Shown here one piece after another: positions 1 through 5,312 of a DNA stretch of 5,728 nucleotides. The DNA lies in the NCBI GenBank assembly GCA_031264715.1, contig JAISDP010000259.1:1-5728 (forward strand). The letters are read 5' to 3'. Positions within the stretch are counted from its first letter, which is position 1. Every line of letters begins with the position of its first letter. This DNA is from Bacteroidales bacterium. Its GTDB lineage: Bacteria > Bacteroidota > Bacteroidia > Bacteroidales > UBA4181. Both the position numbers and the translations under genes were made by a program. Below the pieces are notes generated by a model. The model was given only the letters and a program-made list of their open reading frames with translations, was not told the origin of the DNA and ran no database searches.

Positions 1-1
1 T

Positions 2-33
2 TTTGATCAAATCCGTTTTTCTTTATACTTTTG
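2..33 (+). promoter_or_regulatory. Bacteroidota-type promoter upstream of tpiA
   Basis: A TTTG at 2-5 is followed by a 20-base spacer and then TACTTTTG at 26-33, an exact match to the TAnnTTTG -7 box known for the primary sigma factor of Bacteroides, with TTTG as the -33 element. Transcription would begin near position 39-42, leaving a leader of about 25 bases rich in A and T and without a Shine-Dalgarno sequence, which is usual in this phylum. The TTTTGCACC stretch at 29-37 recurs at the minus-strand promoter near 4400. The call rests on motif and spacing only. Confidence 0.72.
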
Positions 34-63
34 CACCTTCATTTAAAATTTAAAAATCAAGTC

Positions 64-819
64 ATGAGGAAGAATATCGTAGCAGGCAATTGGAAGATGA
101 ATAAAAGCCTTGCCGAAGGAATACAGTTGGCAAAAGATGTGAATGTCGCAGTGGAAGCCGCCGGTGCGTTGAAATGCGACGTGGTGGTTGCGCCGCCGTT
201 TCTGCATCTCACCGAAGTGAGCAAAGTAACGGGTCCCAAAGTAAGCGTATCCGCACAAAACTGCGCTGCCGAAGCATCGGGCGCTTATACCGGCGAAGTA
301 TCGGCTGCCATGCTCCAAAGCGCCAATATCCCTTACGTCATCATCGGGCACTCCGAACGCCGCAGTTATTACGGCGAGACCGACGCCATCCTTGCCAAAA
401 AAGCTGATTTGGCGCTGATCAACGGGTTGAAGCCCATCTTCTGCATCGGCGAAGAATTGTCGCAGCGCGATAGCGGCAAGTACTTTGACGTTGTAGGGCA
501 ACAGATCGAAAACGGTTTATTCCATTTGTCGGCCAACGATTTTGCTAAAGCAGTGATCGCCTACGAACCCGTTTGGGCTATTGGTACCGGCCGTACCGCC
601 ACTGCCGGGCAAGCACAGGAAGTACATGCTTTTATCCGGAAGACGATTGCCGCCAAATACGGCGAAGAAGTAGCCGGTAACACCACCATCCTTTATGGCG
701 GCAGTTGCAACGAGAACAACGCACGCGAACTGTTTGCATGTCCCGACATCGACGGTGGACTGATTGGCGGCGCATCGCTGGTTGCCGACAAGTTTATCAG
801 GATCGTAACCTCTTTTTAA
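64..819 (+). CDS. tpiA: triosephosphate isomerase
   Basis: Cytoplasmic enzyme that interconverts dihydroxyacetone phosphate and glyceraldehyde 3-phosphate in glycolysis and gluconeogenesis. The 251-residue product has the family length and all key signatures: GNWKMN at 8-13 (Asn9 and Lys11 at the active site), GHSERR at 95-100 with the electrophilic His96, AYEPVWAIGTG at 166-176 with catalytic base Glu168 followed by the flexible loop 6, and the phosphate-binding YGGS (211-214) and GGLIGGASL (231-239). The ATG at 64 is chosen because the protein then begins MRKNIVAGNWK, as in other bacterial TpiA. An in-frame non-ATG start at 31 would add 11 unconserved residues and would overlap the -7 promoter box. 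The gene has its own promoter just upstream, and nadB follows after a 108-base repeat-rich spacer. No residue expected for activity is missing. Confidence 0.97.
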   Translation: MRKNIVAGNWKMNKSLAEGIQLAKDVNVAVEAAGALKCDVVVAPPFLHLTEVSKVTGPKVSVSAQNCAAEASGAYTGEVSAAMLQSANIPYVIIGHSERRSYYGETDAILAKKADLALINGLKPIFCIGEELSQRDSGKYFDVVGQQIENGLFHLSANDFAKAVIAYEPVWAIGTGRTATAGQAQEVHAFIRKTIAAKYGEEVAGNTTILYGGSCNENNARELFACPDIDGGLIGGASLVADKFIRIVTSF

Positions 820-835
820 TATCTTTTTAACAGCG

Positions 836-924
836 GTCATAACGTCATAACGCTTATTAATGTTCGTAACGCTTCGAGCGTTATGAACGTTACAGGCGTT
901 ATGAACGCTACAGCCGTTTTAACG
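836..924. repeat. cluster of direct and inverted CATAACG/CGTTATG repeats between tpiA and nadB
   Basis: Most of the tpiA-nadB spacer is made of one short element in both orientations. GTCATAACG occurs at 836-844 and again at 844-852, and a variant GTTCGTAACG lies at 862-871. The opposite orientation appears as two adjacent 18-base copies, GCGTTATGAACGTTACAG at 878-895 and GCGTTATGAACGCTACAG at 896-913, differing at one base. A degraded third copy (CCGTTTTAACGAAC) follows at 914-927. The 9-base CATAACGCT at 846-854 is the exact reverse complement of 877-885. This could be a regulatory site array, a repetitive extragenic element or a product of replication slippage; the sequence alone does not decide. 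Confidence 0.8.
861..889 (+). other. strong 12-bp hairpin in the tpiA-nadB spacer
   Basis: GTTCGTAACGCT at 862-873 pairs with AGCGTTATGAAC at 877-888 across a three-base TCG loop. Every pair is Watson-Crick except one G-U (866 with 884), and a further U-G pair is possible at 861/889. It begins 42 bases after the tpiA stop codon. No T-run follows, so it is not a standard intrinsic terminator. It may protect the 3' end of tpiA mRNA, mark a processing site between tpiA and nadB, or reflect a palindromic protein-binding site. Its closing arm is shared with the first 18-base tandem repeat. Confidence 0.7.
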
Positions 925-927
925 AAC

Positions 928-2508
928 ATGAAACGCGAAGTTGATTTCCTGGTCATCGGATCGGGGCTGGCAGGGTTGAGTTTTGCCCTGAAGGTTGCGC
1001 CTTACGGTAAGGTTTGCTTAGTGAGTAAAACCACGCTGGAAGAAACAAATACCCGTTATGCGCAGGGTGGAATTGCGGCAGTGATCGATACAGGCGATTC
1101 GTACGAGAAACACGTAAACGACACTTTAGTTGCCGGCGACGGTCTTTGCGACGAAATGGTCGTCCGGATGGTCGTTCGCGAAGCTCCCGAACAGATCAAG
1201 CAACTGGTCGACTGGGGCACGCAGTTCGACAAAACCGGCGACGGCGCTTTCGATCTTGCACGCGAAGGCGGGCACAGCGAGCACCGTATACTGCATCATA
1301 AGGATAACACAGGTTTCGAAATCCAGCGGGCCTTGTCGAATATGGCGCGGCGTCATCCGAATATCGAAATTCTCGAAAACCATTTCGCTGTGGATGTCAT
1401 CACGCAGCACCACCTCGGCAGGCTGGTGAAACGCTACCATTCCGATATCGAGTGCTATGGCGCATATCTGCTCGACATCAAGACCAATAAAACTTTTGCC
1501 GTCCTGTCGCGCGTCACCATGATGGCTACCGGCGGAACCGGCAACCTGTATACCACCACCACCAACCCGCGCATCGCTACCGGCGACGGCATCGCGATGG
1601 TATACCGCGCCAAGGGCATCATCGACAATATGGAATTTATCCAGTTCCATCCCACTTCGCTGTACAACCCGTCTGAAAAGCCGTCGTACCTGATTTCAGA
1701 AGCCATGCGGGGATTTGGCGCTGTGCTGCGAACCCTCGACGGCAGGGAATTCATGTACAAATACGACGAGCGCGGTTCGCTGGCTCCGCGTGATGTGGTA
1801 GCGCGCGCCATCGACAATGAAATGAAGGTGCGCGGCGACGAACATGTGTACCTGGACGCTACAGCCACATCGCACCATGCGCTGAAAGACCATTTCCCGA
1901 ATATTTACGAAAAGTGCCTGAGCCTTGGCATCGATATTACGAAGGATTATATACCGGTGATCCCTGCGGCACACTACCAGTGCGGCGGCATTAAAGTAGA
2001 CATGCACGGACGCAGCAGCATCAACCGGCTGTATGCTGCCGGCGAAACTACCTGCACCGGGCTGCACGGGGCCAACCGCCTTGCGTCCAACTCGCTGCTC
2101 GAAGCTGTGGTGTATGCCAACAATGCAGCCAAAGATGCCATAGACCGGTTTAAGGAATACATCATCCCGGAAAATATTCCCGACTGGAATACCGAAGGAA
2201 CGGCACATCCCGAGGAAATGGTGCTCATCACGCAAAACTATAAGGAGTTGCAGCAGATCATGAGCAACTATGTGGGCATTGTACGTTCGAACCTGCGTTT
2301 GAAACGTGCGATGGATCGTATGCAGATCATTTACGACGAAACGGAAGCCCTCTATGCCAAAACCACCCTGTCGCTGCAGTTGTGCGAACTCCGCAACATC
2401 ATCAATGCCGCCTACTTAGTGATTAAAAGCGCACAGGCCCGCCACGAAAGCATCGGGTTGCACTATACGATCGATTATCAACATTCTAAATTCCCGTATC
2501 AATTGTAG
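928..2508 (+). CDS. nadB: L-aspartate oxidase (quinolinate pathway)
   Basis: FAD-dependent cytoplasmic enzyme oxidising L-aspartate to iminoaspartate, first step of de novo NAD synthesis; in anaerobes fumarate can replace oxygen as electron acceptor. From the ATG at 928 the product is 526 residues, the usual size. The N-terminal Rossmann motif is IGSGLAG at 10-16. Family blocks follow: TRYAQGGIAA (42-51), REGGHSEHRILHHKDNTG (112-129), ATGGTG (200-205), FHPTSLY (240-246), LAPRDVVARAI (285-295), HYQCGGI (349-355) and CTGLHGANRLASNSLLE (376-392). Arg288, His349 and Arg384 fit the substrate-binding Arg, His and Arg of E. coli NadB. The absence of a covalent-flavin/SdhA context and the QGGIAA block favour NadB over succinate dehydrogenase or fumarate reductase flavoproteins. 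In-frame ATGs at 883 and 901 would add residues encoded by the spacer repeats, so 928 (MKREVDFLVIGSG) is preferred. nadA and nadC are not in the window, and no promoter of its own is evident. Confidence 0.95.
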   Translation: MKREVDFLVIGSGLAGLSFALKVAPYGKVCLVSKTTLEETNTRYAQGGIAAVIDTGDSYEKHVNDTLVAGDGLCDEMVVRMVVREAPEQIKQLVDWGTQFDKTGDGAFDLAREGGHSEHRILHHKDNTGFEIQRALSNMARRHPNIEILENHFAVDVITQHHLGRLVKRYHSDIECYGAYLLDIKTNKTFAVLSRVTMMATGGTGNLYTTTTNPRIATGDGIAMVYRAKGIIDNMEFIQFHPTSLYNPSEKPSYLISEAMRGFGAVLRTLDGREFMYKYDERGSLAPRDVVARAIDNEMKVRGDEHVYLDATATSHHALKDHFPNIYEKCLSLGIDITKDYIPVIPAAHYQCGGIKVDMHGRSSINRLYAAGETTCTGLHGANRLASNSLLEAVVYANNAAKDAIDRFKEYIIPENIPDWNTEGTAHPEEMVLITQNYKELQQIMSNYVGIVRSNLRLKRAMDRMQIIYDETEALYAKTTLSLQLCELRNIINAAYLVIKSAQARHESIGLHYTIDYQHSKFPYQL

Positions 2509-2563
2509 AACAACGCCGGAAATATATCTCCCGATCCGAATTAACACAAACACATACCTGTAA

Positions 2564-3673
2564 TTGTTTTATATCTTCATCATTGTTGTTGTACCTTACC
2601 TGATTCTTGCCTTATGGCTGTGGCGGGGATGGGTAATGCTGTCGCGATTCGAGATGGCAGGCGCTTCCGTATCCATATCGGTAATAATACCTGTGCGCAA
2701 TGAGGAAGCGAACATCGGGAACCTGCTTTCGGATATTGCCAATCAGCATTATTCACAGAAACTTGTCCAGGTGGTAGTAGTAGACGACCACTCCACCGAT
2801 CGTTCGGCTACCATCGTGGAAGAATTTGCCCGGGAACAGCCGAATGTTCAATTGTTGCATCTTCCCGGGGAAAAATACGGAAAAAAGGCAGCTTTACAAC
2901 ATGCCTTGCCTCACCTCACGGGGACCCTGGCGGTCACCACCGATGCCGATTGTCGTGTAAGGCCCCGGTGGTTAGCCACTATTGCCTCTTTTTATACAGT
3001 ATACAAACCGGATATGATCATATGCCCCGTCATGTTCACATATGGCCGTTCGTTCTTCAGCCGGTGGCAGGCGCTGGAACTGATGAGCCTTACGGGTTCA
3101 TCGGCAGGAGCGGCATCATGGAGGCAGCCTGTGATGTGTAGCGGCGCGAACCTGGTAATGAAGCGGAACGTGATGGAACGTTACGCTTATGTATACGACA
3201 GCCCGCTGGCGTCGGGCGATGATATGATGATGATGCTCGAACTCAAGAAAGACCCCAACGGCCGGATTTTTTATCTTAAATCAACCGGCGCCACAGTCAC
3301 CACTCCTCCCCCATCCGGTCTGAAAAGCTTTATCCGTCAGCGGAACCGGTGGACGTCCAAAAGCAAGGCTTACGCCGACCCCATGGTTATTCTTGTGGCT
3401 ATCGCCGTTTTTATGGCCAACCTGTCCCTTCTTGCCTGTTGCGTCGCCGCTTTTTTCCATTTCCGTTTCCTTTGGCTGGCTGCCATATTATGGCTGGCCA
3501 AAATGGTGGTAGATTGGCTGTTTTTAAACTCGCTCTGCCGTTTTTGGCAAATGAAGCCATTGATGCACATATTTATTCCCGCCCAGCTTTTGTATCCGTT
3601 TTATGTGGTGTGGGTGGGCATCGCCGGGAACATCACTCCGGTGCGCTGGAAAGGCAGGAGGAGTATGTTGTGA
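2564..3673 (+). CDS. membrane-anchored family 2 glycosyltransferase
   Basis: Predicted inner-membrane GT-A glycosyltransferase transferring a sugar from a nucleotide sugar to an unknown acceptor. The 369-residue product has an N-terminal hydrophobic helix (about 2-20), then a cytoplasmic catalytic domain: SVIIPVRNEEANI (39-51), VVVVDDHSTDRS (70-81), TTDAD (125-129, the DxD metal/nucleotide motif), SGDD (217-220) and RQRNRW (258-263), which fits the QxxRW motif of processive-type GT2 enzymes. Three hydrophobic segments follow near 274-298, 302-322 and 335-358. This layout resembles synthases of the poly-GlcNAc/hyaluronan/cellulose type, but the product cannot be named. The start is a TTG at 2564, directly after an in-frame TAA. 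The first in-frame ATG (2636, residue 25) would delete the N-terminal helix, so TTG is favoured. Four consecutive ATG codons follow SGDD (MMMM at 221-224). The gene lies 55 bases after nadB and may be read from the same transcript; it ends at a terminator hairpin. Confidence 0.88.
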   Translation: MFYIFIIVVVPYLILALWLWRGWVMLSRFEMAGASVSISVIIPVRNEEANIGNLLSDIANQHYSQKLVQVVVVDDHSTDRSATIVEEFAREQPNVQLLHLPGEKYGKKAALQHALPHLTGTLAVTTDADCRVRPRWLATIASFYTVYKPDMIICPVMFTYGRSFFSRWQALELMSLTGSSAGAASWRQPVMCSGANLVMKRNVMERYAYVYDSPLASGDDMMMMLELKKDPNGRIFYLKSTGATVTTPPPSGLKSFIRQRNRWTSKSKAYADPMVILVAIAVFMANLSLLACCVAAFFHFRFLWLAAILWLAKMVVDWLFLNSLCRFWQMKPLMHIFIPAQLLYPFYVVWVGIAGNITPVRWKGRRSML

Positions 3674-3758
3674 GTTCAAGCAAAAAAAAATCATTTTCTC
3701 ACGCAACATTTTACATTTTTTACATCTTATATGCATATCAAGAGGTTTGGTTATGGAC

Positions 3759-3797
3759 AAAGGTTTGATGGCAGTAAAATGTTATCAAGCCTTTTTT
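3759..3797 (+). terminator. intrinsic terminator after the glycosyltransferase, at a convergent junction
   Basis: AAAGGTTTGAT at 3759-3769 pairs with ATCAAGCCTTT at 3784-3794 (11 pairs, one G-U) around a 14-base loop, and the T-run continues to 3797. It lies 86 bases past the glycosyltransferase stop. Read on the minus strand the same stem follows the ferredoxin stop at 3830 and is trailed by only TTTGT, so it might also act, more weakly, for the opposing genes. The rest of the 156-base gap (3674-3829) is AT-rich, holds a 9-base A-run at 3682-3690 and a perfect ATATGCATAT palindrome at 3729-3738, and shows no convincing gene. Confidence 0.7.
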
Positions 3798-3829
3798 ATT
3801 GACGGGGCGGTGATTCATTGATGAAGCCG

Positions 3830-4111
3830 CTATACCCGTTCGATCAGCTTCAAGGCATTGAATTTACATTTACCCAGACAGTCGCCACAGGCGGAACATT
3901 TGTCCGGATATTTCACTGTGGCGCGTTTTCCGGCTTCATCTTCTACCACCTCCAGCACGTGATGCTTGCATCTTTTGATGCAACGACGGCATCCGGTACA
4001 GTTACTGTCCACAACACAGATGATTTTGTTCCTGTTTTTCCGCTTGCGGTGCAAGTTGAAGGAAATCCACAGAAAGAACATGACTCCCAGGCCAACATAT
4101 ACTACATTCAT
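3830..4111 (-). CDS. membrane-tethered 2[4Fe-4S] ferredoxin
   Basis: Small electron carrier of 93 residues. Residues 3-20 form one hydrophobic helix followed by a strongly basic stretch (HRKRKNRNK, 21-29), which by the positive-inside rule places the cluster domain in the cytoplasm. Two CxxCxxCxxxC motifs follow, Cys38/41/44/48 and Cys72/75/78/82, as expected for two [4Fe-4S] clusters; Cys32 is extra. In both motifs the residue after the fourth cysteine is Lys rather than the usual Pro. The ATG at 4111 overlaps the stop of the DUF4405 gene upstream by ATGA, pointing to translational coupling and a shared function. The likely role, inferred, is passing electrons to or from that membrane partner; donor and acceptor are not shown by the window. 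Confidence 0.88.
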   Translation of the reverse strand: MNVVYVGLGVMFFLWISFNLHRKRKNRNKIICVVDSNCTGCRRCIKRCKHHVLEVVEDEAGKRATVKYPDKCSACGDCLGKCKFNALKLIERV

Positions 4112-4365
4112 TTTTTGCTGTTTTTACCGTTCATAAGATAACTCCTGAATATTTTCCAGTTATACGTTAAATGGAAAATGACACATCCCATAAAGATCAT
4201 TCCGCAAACGGCATGAACGGCAGTCCACGCATGAAGACCGAATGATGGCGGATTGACTTCTTTCACCTGTATCATGATTGCGGATACGATTAACAGGGTG
4301 AAAAATATAGATAAACCGACTGCAACGACGGCTCTTTTGTTGGATATTCTCCGGTTTGCCCTCAC
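4108..4365 (-). CDS. DUF4405-type small membrane protein, possible b-type cytochrome
   Basis: An 85-residue protein with a basic N-terminus (RANRRISNKR), two predicted membrane helices (about 12-33 and 46-66) and a short polar tail. The second helix carries His51 and His65, with His45 just before it and a conserved-looking HLTYNWK at 65-71. A His-x13-His spacing within one helix and a trailing NWK are what I recall of DUF4405 proteins, which are thought to be cytochrome-b-like. Haem binding is inferred, and with only two helices it would probably need a dimer. The start is a GTG at 4365: an in-frame TAA lies five codons upstream, and the first ATG within the frame would remove the first helix. 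It is preceded by an A-rich leader and a good promoter, and is coupled to the ferredoxin gene downstream. Confidence 0.75.
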   Translation of the reverse strand: MRANRRISNKRAVVAVGLSIFFTLLIVSAIMIQVKEVNPPSFGLHAWTAVHAVCGMIFMGCVIFHLTYNWKIFRSYLMNGKNSKK

Positions 4366-4395
4366 TTTTTGATTGTTTTATGATGAATACGGGTG

Positions 4396-4426
4396 CAAAA
4401 TTACGGCTTTCCGGGAGTTCGGGAAA
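4396..4426 (-). promoter_or_regulatory. Bacteroidota-type promoter for the DUF4405-ferredoxin pair
   Basis: On the minus strand TAATTTTG (4403 down to 4396) matches the TAnnTTTG -7 box exactly. A TTTC (4426 to 4423), three of four bases of the -33 TTTG, lies 19 bases upstream. Transcription would start near 4388, giving a leader of roughly 24 bases before the GTG at 4365. The -7 box runs into TTTTGCACC, identical to the tpiA promoter. It suggests the pair can be expressed independently of the AraC gene upstream. Confidence 0.62.
4408..4426. promoter_or_regulatory. short inverted repeat in the promoter spacer, possible operator
   Basis: TTTCC at 4408-4412 and GGAAA at 4422-4426 form a five-base inverted repeat separated by nine bases, lying between the -33 and -7 elements of the minus-strand promoter. 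A protein bound there would affect RNA polymerase. The repeat is short enough to arise by chance, and AraC-family sites are usually direct rather than inverted repeats. Confidence 0.25.
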
Positions 4427-4451
4427 TAGAAGAAATCGGGTAAGTGTTGGA

Positions 4452-5312
4452 CTATTTGCGGTAGTTTGTGCGGAACAGGCTTGGCGGTATGCCCGACAGC
4501 TTGGTAAACAGGCGCGTAAAATAGGTATGGTCGTCGTATCCAAGTTCAAAAGCAATCTCCCGGATACTCCTGTCGGTATAGAACAGCAGGCGTTTGGCTT
4601 CGAGCACCGCGGCCGACTGTATCCAGTAGCCGGCAGGGAAGCCGGTGGTCTTTTTTACCGCTTCATTCAGGTACGCCGGAGAGATATGCAGCAGGGAAGC
4701 ATAAGATGCCGGGCTTTTTACTGTTTTCAGGCGGGAAGCAATCAGGGTTTTGAATTGAAGCGTAATCGACATCAGGCGTTTGTTGAAGACTTTCGTCTGA
4801 TGTTGCCGGTACATCTCCGCAATAATGCCCGACAGAGCGATTGCCAGCGCGTAAACGGTATGTTGCGCCGACAGCCGGTCTGCTGACTGCATTTTCCTGT
4901 CCAGCAGCTCAAAGCAGAATCTCAAATCGCGCAACGCCCCGGTGTCCGGTACAACAACGGAATTACCCGAAATCAGTACCGTTTCAAAAATTTCCTTCCA
5001 TTCGTCCTTAACAAATGTAGCATCCAGACACATCGCCCATCCCGATACGTTATCGGATGCGATCCAGTGATGAACCTGCCCCGGAAAAACACAGCCAAGC
5101 GCAGTATCCCGTATATGATATTCTTTGAAATCTACCAACATGCGTACATCCCCGGACTCCAGAAAGAAGAACACGTAATAATTGTCGCGATGCACTTCGC
5201 TGACATGCAGCACAAGCTCTCCGTTTTGTGCGGCATCCCCCTCCCGGACATGTTTCAGGACGATACCCGACGTCGATATTTCATGTATTTGATGCGTGGG
5301 TATTTGATTCAT
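4452..5312 (-). CDS. AraC-family transcriptional regulator
   Basis: DNA-binding regulator of 286 residues from the ATG at 5312. The N-terminal part (about 30-100) looks like the cupin sensor domain of AraC proteins (YYVFFFLESGDVRML, then FPGQVHHW at 76-83). The C-terminal hundred residues carry two helix-turn-helix units: SYASLLHISPAYLNEAVKK and the signature region RSIREIAFELGYDDHTYFTR followed by LFTKLSGIPPSLFR. The ligand cannot be predicted. A GTG one codon earlier (5315) is possible, but the ATG forms a TGATG junction with the stop of the flavoprotein gene upstream, indicating translational coupling. Downstream, an 86-base gap with a promoter separates it from the DUF4405-ferredoxin pair, a plausible but untested target. 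No clear terminator follows, so read-through is also possible. Confidence 0.92.
   Translation of the reverse strand: MNQIPTHQIHEISTSGIVLKHVREGDAAQNGELVLHVSEVHRDNYYVFFFLESGDVRMLVDFKEYHIRDTALGCVFPGQVHHWIASDNVSGWAMCLDATFVKDEWKEIFETVLISGNSVVVPDTGALRDLRFCFELLDRKMQSADRLSAQHTVYALAIALSGIIAEMYRQHQTKVFNKRLMSITLQFKTLIASRLKTVKSPASYASLLHISPAYLNEAVKKTTGFPAGYWIQSAAVLEAKRLLFYTDRSIREIAFELGYDDHTYFTRLFTKLSGIPPSLFRTNYRK

Noticed and set aside
43..501. A 152-codon minus-strand open frame covering the first half of tpiA
   Set aside because: Antisense shadow of a conserved enzyme gene with no domain or promoter of its own.
861..889. The tpiA-nadB hairpin as an intrinsic terminator
   Set aside because: No T-run follows the stem on either strand, so a standard terminator is not supported.
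836..913. The repeat cluster as a CRISPR array
   Set aside because: The repeats are short, partly inverted and directly adjacent with no spacers, and no cas gene is in the window.
1126..1650. A 174-codon minus-strand open frame inside nadB, and a second of 179 codons at 1696-2235
   Set aside because: Both lie opposite a fully convincing nadB and have no recognisable domains; they are typical antisense frames of a GC-rich-third-position gene.
3753..3821. A possible 22-codon plus-strand small gene beginning MDKGLMAVK in the convergent gap
   Set aside because: It spans the terminator hairpin, lacks a promoter match and shows no hydrophobic or conserved pattern that would mark a real small protein.
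3818..4141. A 107-codon plus-strand frame opposite the ferredoxin
   Set aside because: The opposite strand encodes two perfect cluster motifs, and the plus frame merely mirrors it.
4356..4886. A 176-codon plus-strand open frame opposite the AraC regulator
   Set aside because: The minus-strand AraC helix-turn-helix region is clearly the coding one; the plus frame has no recognisable features.
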